Source: Rhodococcus sp. RD6.2
Lineage (GTDB): Bacteria; Actinomycetota; Actinomycetes; Mycobacteriales; Mycobacteriaceae
Assembly: GCF_001040705.1 (NCBI RefSeq)
Contig: NZ_CVQP01000007.1
Location: 302,158-366,157, forward strand
DNA length: 64,000 nt
Direction: 5' to 3'
Part shown: in pieces, positions 51,588-60,570 of the stretch
How the letters are laid out: each line of letters starts with the position of its first letter
Numbering within the stretch: the first letter of the stretch is position 1
Position numbers and translations under genes: made by a program
Notes under the pieces: generated by a model
Databases searched by the model: none
What the model was told of the DNA's origin: nothing
Seen by the model: the letters and a program-made list of their open reading frames with translations, nothing else

Positions 51588-53182
51588 GCAAGACATCGCT
51601 TCATGTGGCCCTCGACCGGCGCACCTTCTTCCGCGGCGCCGGCCTCACCGCCGTCGCCGTCCTCGGGACCGGGCTGCTCGGTGCCTGCTCGTCCGCCGTC
51701 GAGGAGCAGAGCGCAGGCGCGGCCGGGACGTCCGAGCCTGTACGAGGAGGCACCCTCAAGGCCGGGATCGGCGAGGACGTCCTGCCTGCGACGTTCCTGA
51801 CGAACACGTCGGGTGCGACGACCGTCATCGGACTGGCCTACGACAGCCTCATCTCCTACCCGCACGACAAGGTCGAGCCGCAGCCGCGACTGGCATCGGG
51901 GTGGACGCTCGCCCCCGACGGCTTGTCGCTGGCGCTCGATCTGCGCGACGACGTCACCTTCCACAGCGGTCGCCCGTTCACGTCGAAGGACGCCGAGTTC
52001 TCGATCCGGACCTACGCGGACCCGAAGTGGACCGCGCAGCTGCGCAGCACGGCGGCGGCGATCACCGCGTTCGACACCACCGATCCGCACCGACTCGTCC
52101 TGACCTTCGCGCATCCTCTCGGCAACATCTTCGACCTGCTCGACACCGTCCCGATCCTCGACAGCGAGACCATCGACAAGCTCACCGCCGGAGAGGCATT
52201 CATCGGAACCGGGCCGTTCAAGCTGACGGCCCGGGTGCCGAGCACCTCGCTGACCTTCGAGCGGAACGAGAACTACTGGATCCCCGAACGGCCCTACCTC
52301 GACCGTGTCGAGGTGTCGATCATCCCCGACGCGCAGGCCCTGCTGAGTTCCCTCAAGTCCGGCCAGGTCCAGCTCGTCAACGGACTCAACTACCGCGACA
52401 TCGAGACGATCGGCAAGACGGCCGGATACCAGGCGATTCCGCTGGAAGGCGCCGAACTCCAGGTGTACGTCGGCACGAACGTCACCAACCCCGCGCTGTC
52501 CGACGTGCGGGTGCGCAAGGCGATCGCATATGCGCTGGACCGCGAGCGCATCGTGAGCGAGGTGTTCCGGAGCTCGGGCTACCCGGTGAACCTGCCTTGG
52601 CCGAAGTCCTCACCCGCGTACGACGAGGCCCGCAACTCCACCTACACGCGGGACGTCGTGAAGGCCAAGCAGGTCCTCGCGGAATCCGTTGTGGCCGTGC
52701 CGAACCTGACGCTGTCCTATGGCGCGGGCAATCCGTTCTACGAGGCGACGGCGCAGATCGTGCAGGCGAACCTCGCCGAGATCGGCATCCAGACGACGCT
52801 CGATCCGCAGGAGTACGCGTCGTTCGTCAAGAACCTGATCGGTGCCCAGTTCCCGGGCCTGTGGGTGACCTTCCACTCGTGGGCGCAGTACGTGCCGTCG
52901 ACGCTGACGGTCAGTGCGTACCCGTTCAACGCACGGAAGAACGCATCCCGCTTCGACAGTCCCGCGTACGTCGCGGCCGCGGACGCCGCGTGGAAGGTGC
53001 CGGACGGCTTCAGCGATCAGGCGATCGCCGCCTACGGGGCGGTCAGCGATCAGCTGCTGGAGAACCTGTTCCTCATCGAGATCGGCGTCATCTACAACCA
53101 GTACGCCGCAGCGGCGGCCGTCCGGGACGTCGGGTGGACGAAGCGGTCCGAGATCCAGCTCACGGACACCTACCTGGCCTGA
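51584..53182 (+). CDS. ABC transporter substrate-binding lipoprotein, SBP_bac_5 type
   Basis: A 532-residue DppA/OppA-family binding protein. The N-terminus has a Tat-type pair (DRRTFFRGAG) and a lipobox (LLGACSS), so it is exported folded and lipid-anchored. The core has SGWTLAPDGLSLALDLRDDVTFHSGRPFTSKDAEFS, GTGPFKLTARVPS and VRKAIAYALDRERIV, typical of cluster-C binding proteins. GTG 51584 overlaps the ROK stop; GAAGGA lies 10 bases upstream. Family members bind peptides, opines and other compounds; here the flanking sulfatase and dioxygenases suggest a sulfur-containing ligand. Confidence 0.88.
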   Translation: MSKTSLHVALDRRTFFRGAGLTAVAVLGTGLLGACSSAVEEQSAGAAGTSEPVRGGTLKAGIGEDVLPATFLTNTSGATTVIGLAYDSLISYPHDKVEPQPRLASGWTLAPDGLSLALDLRDDVTFHSGRPFTSKDAEFSIRTYADPKWTAQLRSTAAAITAFDTTDPHRLVLTFAHPLGNIFDLLDTVPILDSETIDKLTAGEAFIGTGPFKLTARVPSTSLTFERNENYWIPERPYLDRVEVSIIPDAQALLSSLKSGQVQLVNGLNYRDIETIGKTAGYQAIPLEGAELQVYVGTNVTNPALSDVRVRKAIAYALDRERIVSEVFRSSGYPVNLPWPKSSPAYDEARNSTYTRDVVKAKQVLAESVVAVPNLTLSYGAGNPFYEATAQIVQANLAEIGIQTTLDPQEYASFVKNLIGAQFPGLWVTFHSWAQYVPSTLTVSAYPFNARKNASRFDSPAYVAAADAAWKVPDGFSDQAIAAYGAVSDQLLENLFLIEIGVIYNQYAAAAAVRDVGWTKRSEIQLTDTYLA

Positions 53183-53201
53183 TCCGAGAAAGGAGCCCGT
53201 C

Positions 53202-54161
53202 ATGGTGCGCTATCTCGTGCATCGGGTGCCCTCCGCAGTCGCGGTCCTCGTGTTGGCCTCGCTTCTGATCTTCTTCGTCCTCCGACTCGTTCCGGGCGAT
53301 CCGGCGACCACCCTCGCCGGTCCGGATGCCTCGCCGGAAGCGATTGCTGCCGTGCGGCATTCGCTGGGTCTCGACCGCTCGATCCCGGCCCAGTACGCGG
53401 CCTGGCTCGGCGACATGGTGACCTTCGACCTGGGTCGGTCCTACGTTCTCGGTGGCCAGATCGCCGACCTTGTCGGCGACGCCCTGCTCAACACGGTGGT
53501 GCTGACGGCTGCCGCCCTGCTGCTCGCCGTCGTCGTCAGCCTGGTGCTGTCGGTCGCGGTCGTGGTGTGGCCGACGCGATGGCTGACGGGCGTCGTCGCG
53601 GCCTTCAACACCCTGGCCGTGGCGCTGCCGACGTTCGTCACCGGTGTCCTGTTGGTGCTGGTGTTCGCGGTGCTGCTCCCGCTGCTGCCCGCCGGCGGCG
53701 TTCCCCCGGACGGGTTCCTCGCCCGGCCGGACATCTCGGTGCAGTACCTCGCGCTGCCGACCGTCTGCCTCGGCCTGCCGGTCGCCGCCGCCCTCACCCG
53801 ATTCCTCACCGAGGCGCTGCGCACCGAGATGCGGCAGCCGTACATCCTCACGGCACGGGCACTCGGGGTGTCGCGGTGGAACCTGGTGACCCGCAGCGCA
53901 CTGCGCAATGCGTTGCCGACGATGCTGACCATCCTCGGTCTGCAAACCGGGCAGCTCCTCGGCGGTGCGGTGCTCGTCGAGGCGATCTTCGCGTGGCCCG
54001 GCATCGGGCAGCTGATCGAGCAGGGCATCAGTCGGCGCGACTACCCCGTCGTGCAGGTGCTGCTGCTGATCGCGGTGTCGGTCTTCGTGATCGTCCAGCT
54101 CGTCACCGATGTCGTGCACGCCTACCTGGATCCCCGGATCCGGATCGGAGGATCGTCGTGA
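53202..54161 (+). CDS. ABC permease, DppB-like
   Basis: A 319-residue inner-membrane subunit with six hydrophobic segments. The N-terminal MVRYLVHRVPSAVAVLVLAS and VLRLVPGDPATTLAG are DppB hallmarks. The EAA loop TARALGVSRWNLVTRSALRNALPT contacts the ATPase. ATG 53202 follows GAAAGGAG. It overlaps the next permease gene as GTGA. Confidence 0.92.
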   Translation: MVRYLVHRVPSAVAVLVLASLLIFFVLRLVPGDPATTLAGPDASPEAIAAVRHSLGLDRSIPAQYAAWLGDMVTFDLGRSYVLGGQIADLVGDALLNTVVLTAAALLLAVVVSLVLSVAVVVWPTRWLTGVVAAFNTLAVALPTFVTGVLLVLVFAVLLPLLPAGGVPPDGFLARPDISVQYLALPTVCLGLPVAAALTRFLTEALRTEMRQPYILTARALGVSRWNLVTRSALRNALPTMLTILGLQTGQLLGGAVLVEAIFAWPGIGQLIEQGISRRDYPVVQVLLLIAVSVFVIVQLVTDVVHAYLDPRIRIGGSS

Positions 54162-55063
54162 GCGTGCCGGAGACGAAGGTCGACGCGGTTACCTCGGTGA
54201 TGGACACGGTTGTCGCGGCGGACCGGACGGTGCCCGATCCGCCGCGACGCAGACGGCCCGTCGTCACCGCCCTGACCCGGGGTCAGGGGCTCGTCGGTGT
54301 GCTGCTGCTTGCCGGTGTCGCGCTCGCGGGGCTGCTGGCGCACTGGATCGCGCCGTTCGATCCGAACGCCCAGATCCCGGGTGCCAACCTCCTCGGGCCG
54401 AGCGCCGAACACTGGTTCGGCACCGACGAGGTCAACCGGGACGTGTACTCCCGTGTCCTGCACGGGATCCGGATCAACCTGCAGATCATTCTGATCGCAG
54501 TGCCGATCGGTGCTCTCGTCGGCTCGCTGCTCGGCCTGATCTCCACGCTGCATCCCGTCACCGACGTCGTCGCGCAGCGGCTGTTCGACGTGGTGCTCGC
54601 GTTCCCCGCGCTGATCCTGGCGATAGCGCTGGCGGCGATCGTCGGTCCCGGCGCACTGACCGTCGGCATCGTCATCGTCGTCGCGGAGATCCCGATGTTC
54701 GGCCGCACCGTCCGAACCCAGGTACTCAGGATCCGGGAACTGCCGTACGTGGAGGCGGCCGAGGTGATCGGCGCGTCACGCTGGTGGACGCTGCGCACCC
54801 ATGTGCTGCCCAACGCGTCCGAACCGTTGGCGGTGCAGCTCGCGCTGTCGATGTCGGTGGCCGTGTTCGTCGAGTCCGCGATGAGCTTCATCGGCATCGG
54901 CGTCCGCCCACCCGAACCGTCACTGGGGTCGATCGTCGCCGACGCCGTCCCGAACCTCGACGCCAACCCCATGTTCGCGATCGGCCCCCTCGCCGTCATC
55001 GCGGCTCTGGTGCTCGGGTTCCTGCTGATCGCCCAGGCGCTCGGCTCCGCCCGGCGCACCTGA
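54158..55063 (+). CDS. ABC permease, DppC-like
   Basis: A 301-residue partner permease with a longer cytoplasmic N-terminus. HWIAPFDPNAQIPGANLLGPS and HWFGTDEVNRDVYSRVLHGIR are diagnostic for DppC. The EAA loop is EVIGASRWWTLRTHVLPNASEP. GTG 54158 overlaps the DppB-like stop. An 18-bp inverted repeat lies after its stop, before the ATPase gene. Confidence 0.92.
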   Translation: MSVPETKVDAVTSVMDTVVAADRTVPDPPRRRRPVVTALTRGQGLVGVLLLAGVALAGLLAHWIAPFDPNAQIPGANLLGPSAEHWFGTDEVNRDVYSRVLHGIRINLQIILIAVPIGALVGSLLGLISTLHPVTDVVAQRLFDVVLAFPALILAIALAAIVGPGALTVGIVIVVAEIPMFGRTVRTQVLRIRELPYVEAAEVIGASRWWTLRTHVLPNASEPLAVQLALSMSVAVFVESAMSFIGIGVRPPEPSLGSIVADAVPNLDANPMFAIGPLAVIAALVLGFLLIAQALGSARRT

Positions 55064-55073
55064 CCCTGCATTC

Positions 55074-55130
55074 GGTTCCCTGATGTCACATCGGCTCACT
55101 CAGCGATACCAAATGTGACATCAAGGAACC
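55074..55130 (+). repeat. Long imperfect inverted repeat between permease and ATPase genes
   Basis: GGTTCCCTGATGTCACAT (55074-55091) and ATGTGACATCAAGGAACC (55113-55130) pair at 17 of 18 positions around a 21-base loop. There is no U-tract, so it may stabilise or partly terminate the message and set a lower level of the ATPase. Confidence 0.8.
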
Positions 55131-55152
55131 CCGCTCAGAGGAGTACACGACG

Positions 55153-56802
55153 ATGACCCAGACGATCCTCGACATCGAGAACCTCACCATCCGGTTCGGC
55201 CCGGACACCGATCCGGTGGTCACCGAGCTCGACCTCGCCGTCGGGGCGGGCGAGATCGTCGCGCTGGTGGGCGAGTCGGGGTCGGGCAAGTCGATGACGG
55301 CGAAGGCCGTGCTCGGTCTGCTGCCCGACGGCGCCGCAGCCACCGGCTCCGTCCGGCTCGGCGGCGACGAGATCGTCGGCACCACGGAGGCCGACCTCGC
55401 CCGACTGCGCGGCACCCGTGCGGCGATGGTCTTCCAGGAACCGCAGACCGCGCTCAACCCGGTGCAGAAGGTCGGCTGGCAGATCGCGCAGGCGCTGAAG
55501 GCGCGCGGCAGGATCTCGCGCGCCGACGCCCGCGCCCAGGCGGTCGAATTGTTGCGTTTGGTCGAGATTCCCGACCCCGAACTGCGCGTCGACTGGTACC
55601 CGCATCAGCTGTCCGGAGGGCAGAAGCAGCGCGTCGTGATCGCTCTCGCCCTATCTGGGAACCCGGACCTCCTGATCGCCGACGAGCCTACGACCGCGCT
55701 TGACGTCACGGTGCAGGCAGAGATTCTCACGCTGCTGCGTTCCCTGCGCGACGAGCGGGGTACCGCGATCCTGCTGATCACCCACAACATGGGGGTGGTG
55801 GCAGACATCGCCGAGCGGGTTGCGGTGCTGCGCCGCGGGAAGCTGGTCGAGGAGCGTGCGGTGCACGATCTGTTCACCGCGCCGCGGGAGCGGTACACCC
55901 GGCAATTGCTGGCCGCCGTCCCGCGCCTGCCCGACGGCAATGTGGAGGTGGCGGAGGTCGCGGCGTCGGCAAAGACGCCGGTGCTGTCGATCCGCGACCT
56001 CGACGTCGTGTACCCGGCGAGGCTGGGCAACAAGGAGTTCCACGCACTGCACTCGGTGAGCCTCGACGTCGCGGCGGGTGAGGTGCTCGGCCTGGTGGGG
56101 GAATCCGGTTCCGGCAAGACCACTCTCGGTAGGGCCGCGCTCGGCGTCGTCACGGCGACGTCGGGGGCGGTCACCGTGGATGGCGTCGACCTGACGACGG
56201 TGTCCGCACGCGAATTGCGGGCAGTGCGGCGTGGTGTCTCGCTCGTGCACCAGGATCCGGCGGCGTCGCTCGATCCCAGGCGGAGCATTGCGGACTCGAT
56301 CGGGGAGCCACTCGTCGTGCATCGGGCGGCGTCCGGAGCGTTGCTGCGCACGCGGGTCGAGGAACTGCTCGACTCGGTGCGCCTGCCCCGAGCGTTCGCT
56401 GACCGCCGGCCGTCGGAGTTGTCCGGTGGTCAGCGTCAGCGGGTCGCGCTGGCCCGGGCGCTGGCGTTGGCGCCGCGACTGCTCGTCGCCGACGAACCGA
56501 CCAGTGCGCTGGACGTCTCGGTGCAGGCGGAGGTGTTGGACCTGTTCGCCGACCTGAGGCAGGAGTACCGCTTCGCGTGCCTGTTCATCAGCCACGACCT
56601 CGCGGTCGTTCATCAGGTCGCCGACCGGGTGGCGGTGCTTCGTCGCGGCGAGGTGGTAGAGACCGGACTCACCGCAACGGTTTTCGGTAAGCCTCGCGAC
56701 GAGTACACCCGCGGACTGCTCGAGGCCGTGCCGCTGCCGGATCCGGAACTGCAGCGTCGACGCCGGACGCCGGACGCGGTGGCCTTGTCCGCGGTGGGCT
56801 GA
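55153..56802 (+). CDS. Fused double ATP-binding protein (DppD-DppF type)
   Basis: A 549-residue protein with two nucleotide-binding domains in one chain. First: Walker [17 protein letters not shown], signature [16 protein letters not shown], Walker [14 protein letters not shown]. Second: [45 protein letters not shown]. Each half ends with the oligopeptide-type C-terminal motif ([28 protein letters not shown]). Such fusions are usual in actinobacterial Dpp/Opp-like importers. ATG 55153 has GAGGAG upstream. Completes the ROK-ABC operon. Confidence 0.93.
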   Translation: MTQTILDIENLTIRFGPDTDPVVTELDLAVGAGEIVALVGESGSGKSMTAKAVLGLLPDGAAATGSVRLGGDEIVGTTEADLARLRGTRAAMVFQEPQTALNPVQKVGWQIAQALKARGRISRADARAQAVELLRLVEIPDPELRVDWYPHQLSGGQKQRVVIALALSGNPDLLIADEPTTALDVTVQAEILTLLRSLRDERGTAILLITHNMGVVADIAERVAVLRRGKLVEERAVHDLFTAPRERYTRQLLAAVPRLPDGNVEVAEVAASAKTPVLSIRDLDVVYPARLGNKEFHALHSVSLDVAAGEVLGLVGESGSGKTTLGRAALGVVTATSGAVTVDGVDLTTVSARELRAVRRGVSLVHQDPAASLDPRRSIADSIGEPLVVHRAASGALLRTRVEELLDSVRLPRAFADRRPSELSGGQRQRVALARALALAPRLLVADEPTSALDVSVQAEVLDLFADLRQEYRFACLFISHDLAVVHQVADRVAVLRRGEVVETGLTATVFGKPRDEYTRGLLEAVPLPDPELQRRRRTPDAVALSAVG

Positions 56803-56810
56803 CGCAGGGG

Positions 56811-57203
56811 TCAGTTCGCGAGCACGGCCTGCGACTGGGTCACCTGAGCCACCAGGCGCCCCTCGTCGTCGCGGACCTCGACGGACACCGCGATGGTGGA
56901 GCGTCCGACGTGCAGTGGGCGCGCGGTCGCAGTGACGGTGCCGCCGCGAACGCCGCGGGTGAACACGGCGTTCGAACTCGTCGTCGACGTCATGGCGCCG
57001 GGCGGGAGGTTGAGGAACGCGCAGACGGCGCCCACGCTGTCCGCCAGTGTCATCACCGCGCCGCCGTGCATCGCGGCGCCTGCGGTGGTTCGGTGGTCGT
57101 CCCAGTCGAGAGTTCCGACCGTCTCCTCGGGCCCGGCGGCGGTGAGCGCGACCCCGGTGTGGACGGCGAACGGCATCGAGGCCAGTAGATCGTCGAGGTT
57201 CAT
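56811..57203 (-). CDS. PaaI-type hotdog thioesterase
   Basis: A 130-residue hotdog-fold acyl-CoA thioesterase. The core AAMHGGAVMTLADSVGAVCAFL has HGG and the Asp used in PaaI/YbdB-like enzymes. The later strand VFTRGVRGGTVTATARPLHVGRS is typical. Substrate unknown. It faces the ABC operon and lies 21 bases downstream of the amidotransferase gene on the same strand. Confidence 0.87.
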   Translation of the reverse strand: MNLDDLLASMPFAVHTGVALTAAGPEETVGTLDWDDHRTTAGAAMHGGAVMTLADSVGAVCAFLNLPPGAMTSTTSSNAVFTRGVRGGTVTATARPLHVGRSTIAVSVEVRDDEGRLVAQVTQSQAVLAN

Positions 57204-57224
57204 GGGTCCGATGGTAGGGCGGGA

Positions 57225-58082
57225 TCAGTGTCCCGCCTGTGAGGCCGCGGCGGTCGGATTCAGGTCCGCCATCGTCAGCGGATGCGCGGGCGGGTGGTCG
57301 ACGACGACCGTGCGGGAGACGGTCAGGTCCGCGGCGACGTGCAGTAGTTCGCCCGGTGCGAGTGGGCTCCAGCCGGGGTTCTCGTCCATCGGTTCACTGG
57401 CCACCACCACGGCGGGCGCGGTGGCCAGGTCCCCGGACCGGACGCGGACCGTGCCTGCCGCGCTCGCGTGTTCGAGGTGACGGCCGGCGTCGCCGCCGCG
57501 CTCGAGGACAAACAGTTGGTGGGTGTCGGGGTAGCGCACCGCCCACATCTCGGTTGCCGTGGTGAGCACGAGGTTCGCGGCGAGTACCGGCAGTTCGTCG
57601 GCGACCCACCGCAGTGCCTCGCCGATACCTGCGGTGACGTCGCCGCACGCGTCGACGTGCTTGGTGATCAGGGCGAACAGGCGCTCGGAGTCGGTGTCGC
57701 CGCGGACGAGCGAGAGGTACGGCCCGAGCTCGGCGTCCAGCTTCGGCAGATCCTCGAGGACGCCGTTGTGCGCGAAGATTCGGTCGCGCTGGGTGAACGG
57801 GTGCGTGTTGGTGTCGGTGAGTCCGCCGGTCGACGCATAGCGGATGTGTGCGACGAAGGTCGTCGACTTCCGTTCCCGGGCCTCGGTTGCGAACGCCGGA
57901 TCCTGGTAGGCGGCAAGTGGCTGCTTCTCGATCAGGGGCTCACCGCTCTCGGTGAAGGTGCCGAGGCCGGTGCCGTCCGGTTCGCGCCTGCTCTGCGCGG
58001 CGAGGCTGTCGGAGGCGTCGAGTAGCCAGAACGTGGCCCGCACCCGGGCCGGTGCACTGGACATCGCGAAGAGCCGGCACAT
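57225..58082 (-). CDS. Class II glutamine amidotransferase (YafJ/EgtC-like)
   Basis: A 285-residue Ntn-hydrolase. It starts MCRLFAMSSAP, placing the nucleophile Cys at position 2 after Met removal. FVAHIRYASTGGLTDTNTHPF and FAHNGVLEDLP are the glutaminase signature, and RGDTDSERLFALI follows. No synthase domain is attached, as in YafJ and EgtC. EgtC belongs to ergothioneine synthesis, but none of its partners (egtA, egtB, egtD) is nearby, so a specific role is not assigned. Confidence 0.87.
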   Translation of the reverse strand: MCRLFAMSSAPARVRATFWLLDASDSLAAQSRREPDGTGLGTFTESGEPLIEKQPLAAYQDPAFATEARERKSTTFVAHIRYASTGGLTDTNTHPFTQRDRIFAHNGVLEDLPKLDAELGPYLSLVRGDTDSERLFALITKHVDACGDVTAGIGEALRWVADELPVLAANLVLTTATEMWAVRYPDTHQLFVLERGGDAGRHLEHASAAGTVRVRSGDLATAPAVVVASEPMDENPGWSPLAPGELLHVAADLTVSRTVVVDHPPAHPLTMADLNPTAAASQAGH

Positions 58083-58236
58083 GTCTCCACGGTAGAGGCG
58101 GCTCCGCCGCAATGGTGGCTTTTCGGATGCGGATCTCCACGATCCGGCGTCGGAAAAAGCGGTTGCCGAGGCTGTTAGCGTGTTTGTAGTGGGACTGCTG
58201 GAGTCCGCTGCTATCGAGACCGATCGAGGTGGGTTG

Positions 58237-58305
58237 ATGACTGTCGTGGTGACGGCTGCCGTGTGCAGCGCCCGGATCATCCCCACTTCCCGGGCCTCGC
58301 CCTGA
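58237..58305 (+). CDS. Leader ORF upstream of the RsgA-like gene (22 aa)
   Basis: A 22-codon ORF beginning MTVVVTAAVCSARII and ending TSRASP, with a good ribosome site GAGGTGGG (58226-58233). A possible promoter is TTGCCG (58163-58168) with TGTAGT (58185-58190). Its last codons overlap one arm (GGGCCTCGCC, 58292-58301) of a 10-bp stem whose other arm (GGCGAGGCCC, 58358-58367) lies just before the ribosome site of the GTPase gene. Translation of the leader to its stop would melt the stem, a layout of translational or transcriptional attenuation. Confidence 0.55.
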   Translation: MTVVVTAAVCSARIIPTSRASP

Positions 58306-58367
58306 TCCACACCTGCCGTTCTCTGCCCCGGCGGAGTTCTCGGGTGTGCGTGTGTCCGGCGAGGCCC
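58292..58367 (+). promoter_or_regulatory. Long-range attenuator stem before the RsgA-like gene
   Basis: GGGCCTCGCC (58292-58301) pairs perfectly with GGCGAGGCCC (58358-58367). The 3' arm ends 6 bases before GAAGG (58374-58378), the ribosome site of the TTG-started GTPase gene. A ribosome covering the leader stop would release the 3' arm. Confidence 0.55.
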
Positions 58368-58386
58368 CTTCACGAAGGTCTCCGTC

Positions 58387-59502
58387 TTGATTCACGAATC
58401 TTCTTCCGAGTACACCAGTTTCACCACTCACGAGCGTGCCTTGACTCTCGCCGATCACGGCTGGGACGCCGAACGTGACCGCTCCTTCGCTCACTTCCGC
58501 GCGGACGGGCTGGTGCCCGGCCGCATCGTGCGGGCGGAGCGCAGCCTGTGCGATGTCGTCACCGAGTCCGGCCCGATTCGAGCGACGGTTCGTCGCCCGT
58601 CGGGCACCGAGGACCGGCTGACGCCGTGCACCGGTGACTGGGTCGCGGTCCGACCGGCCACCACGACCGACTCCGCCGCCGTCGAGGAGGTTCTGGAGCG
58701 GCGGACCGCCGTGGTTCGCTCCAGCGCGTCGCGCACCTCCGACGGCCAGGTCCTGGCCGCGAACGTCGACACCGTTGCGGTGGTGGTCTCCCTCGCCGAT
58801 CCGGTCCGGCACGGGCGGATCGAGCGAATGCTCGCTCTGGCCTGGGAGAGCGGCGCCACCCCGGTGGTGGTGCTGACCAAGGCAGACCGGTGCGCCGACC
58901 CCGGCTCGGCGGCTGCCGAGGTGACCGCGGTGGCCCCGGGGGTGGAGGTGCTGGTCACCAGCGTCGCCACCGGCGACGGTCTCGAGGCGCTCGTCGGAGC
59001 TCTGTGCGGGACGATCGTCCTGCTCGGTCCGTCGGGCGCGGGCAAATCCACCCTCGGCAACCACCTTTTGGGCGAGGATCGCCTGGCCACCGGCGCGGTG
59101 CGCACGAGCGACGGCAAGGGCAGGCACACCACCGCGTGGCGTGAGCTCCTGCCGCTGCCGGCCGGTGGGGTCCTGCTGGACACGCCGGGGCTGCGCGGCG
59201 TCGGCCTGCACGAGGTCGACGAAGGACTGGACCAGGCCTTCTCCGAGATCACCGAACTGGCGGGGGACTGCCGGTTCTCCGACTGTGCCCACTCCGCCGA
59301 GCCGGGTTGCGCGGTCCTGGCTGCCGTCGAGTCCGGGCGGCTCACCCGGCGGCGCCTCGACAGCTACCACCGGCTGCAACGGGAGAAGGCCCACGCTGCC
59401 TCCCGCACCGACGCGCGGTTGCGCGCCGAGCTGGAGCGATCGAGGAAGCAGGGCGCACGCCTGATTCGCGACATCAAGAAGTCTCCGAACTTCAAGGTGT
59501 GA
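58387..59502 (+). CDS. rsgA: Ribosome small-subunit-dependent GTPase A
   Basis: A 371-residue circularly permuted GTPase that acts in late 30S subunit maturation. An OB domain (GRIVRAERSLCDVVTESG) comes first. The permuted G motifs follow: VVVLTKADRC (G4), LVTSVATGDG (G5), GPSGAGKSTLGNHLL (G1) and LLDTPGLRG (G3). The C-terminal zinc knuckle is GDCRFSDCAHSAEPGCAV. TTG 58387 follows GAAGG at 8 bases. The leader ORF and long stem upstream suggest the gene is induced when ribosomes stall, for instance by an antibiotic; that is inference. Confidence 0.9.
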   Translation: MIHESSSEYTSFTTHERALTLADHGWDAERDRSFAHFRADGLVPGRIVRAERSLCDVVTESGPIRATVRRPSGTEDRLTPCTGDWVAVRPATTTDSAAVEEVLERRTAVVRSSASRTSDGQVLAANVDTVAVVVSLADPVRHGRIERMLALAWESGATPVVVLTKADRCADPGSAAAEVTAVAPGVEVLVTSVATGDGLEALVGALCGTIVLLGPSGAGKSTLGNHLLGEDRLATGAVRTSDGKGRHTTAWRELLPLPAGGVLLDTPGLRGVGLHEVDEGLDQAFSEITELAGDCRFSDCAHSAEPGCAVLAAVESGRLTRRRLDSYHRLQREKAHAASRTDARLRAELERSRKQGARLIRDIKKSPNFKV

Positions 59503-60520
59503 CGGGACGGGCATCGGCTGCGTCGGGGTGTCCGCCCCGGCGCAGCACCTCCGCCTGTGCGCGGTCCAGGCCGCCATGTTCGAGGCCCGCGAGACGGCTT
59601 GTACCGGACCAGAATTCGCGGCCGTCGTGCCTGACCCGCACCGTCATGTGGGCGCCGAGGTGCTCGATCGCGCCCGCGACGTTGCGGTGTTCGGTGGGCA
59701 GCGGGACAGGAAGGACATGGGCGCCGCGCAGGGGTCCGCTCCCGTCGATGTCGACGCTCCACCGGGCGCTGCGTGCCCGCAAGGTCCAGGTCTCGTCGGT
59801 GACGGTCGTGCGCACCCGCGATGTCGGTGGGCACAGCCGCAGCACCCGGCCGTCGGGGAGTCGGACGACGACGGACGTCGCCTCGGTCCGCAGGGGTCCG
59901 ACGTTCACGTCACCCCCGGCGAAGGCGACGCAGGCGACCGGCTCGTCGAAGCCCTGTGCCTGGCCCCACCACCAGGATTCGGGGAATCCGCCCTTGCCCC
60001 AGTTCTTCTCGGCGTACACCTGCGCGCCGTCCAGGTCGACCTGCCGGTCGCCCAGGATCGCGACCCCGTCGGCTGTGCCACCGAGCAGCCAGGGATGCCA
60101 GTACTGGTTGAGGGCGGGAATGGAGTGAAAGACGCTGGAGCCACCGAACATCCGGTGCGGCCACGGTGCGGCATCGGTGACCACCACGTCCAGTCGGGCG
60201 TCCGGCCCCAGGTCGACGCACAGGCTGCCGGTGTCGCCGAGAAACGCGCCACCGGCGCTCGCGCCGAGTGTGTGGCTGTCCGCGTCGGCGACCGGGTGGG
60301 CGGTGGTCCGGAGGAATCCGTGCGGGTGGCCGGCGAGTCCGAGGGTGGCCCACTGCCCGGTGGGGGAGCGGTTCACGCCGCACAGTGCGATCACGACGGT
60401 GCCGTCGGGGCGGGTGAAACGCCAGAAGTAGCCTTCCATCGCCACGCCGTGCGCGCGCCGCGGGTCGCCGAACGGGAGGTCGGCTCCCGTTCGGCGGTAT
60501 GCGTCCACGAGACGCGGCAT
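59492..60520 (-). CDS. Tocopherol cyclase-like family protein
   Basis: A 342-residue protein of the tocopherol-cyclase-like fold. MEGYFWRFTRPDGTVVIALCGVNRS opens the first beta barrel. VYAEKNWGKGGFPESWWWGQAQGF is the family hallmark (EKNWG...FP..W.W.Q). Bacterial members are not tocopherol makers, and their roles are mostly unknown; they may be related to lipid or isoprenoid carriers. ATG 60520 is taken as start. The gene overlaps the 3' end of rsgA by 11 bases on the opposite strand. Confidence 0.75.
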   Translation of the reverse strand: MPRLVDAYRRTGADLPFGDPRRAHGVAMEGYFWRFTRPDGTVVIALCGVNRSPTGQWATLGLAGHPHGFLRTTAHPVADADSHTLGASAGGAFLGDTGSLCVDLGPDARLDVVVTDAAPWPHRMFGGSSVFHSIPALNQYWHPWLLGGTADGVAILGDRQVDLDGAQVYAEKNWGKGGFPESWWWGQAQGFDEPVACVAFAGGDVNVGPLRTEATSVVVRLPDGRVLRLCPPTSRVRTTVTDETWTLRARSARWSVDIDGSGPLRGAHVLPVPLPTEHRNVAGAIEHLGAHMTVRVRHDGREFWSGTSRLAGLEHGGLDRAQAEVLRRGGHPDAADARPVTP

Positions 60521-60570
60521 GACGCCACAGTAGGCGCCCGTGAGCACAGGCGCCTACCGTGTCCGTTCTG

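Noticed and set aside
51584..56802. Plain dipeptide/oligopeptide uptake as the assigned function of the ABC operon
   Set aside because: The protein family alone would suggest it, but the ROK regulator, the Cys leader and the flanking sulfatase and dioxygenases argue for a sulfur substrate; specificity is left open.
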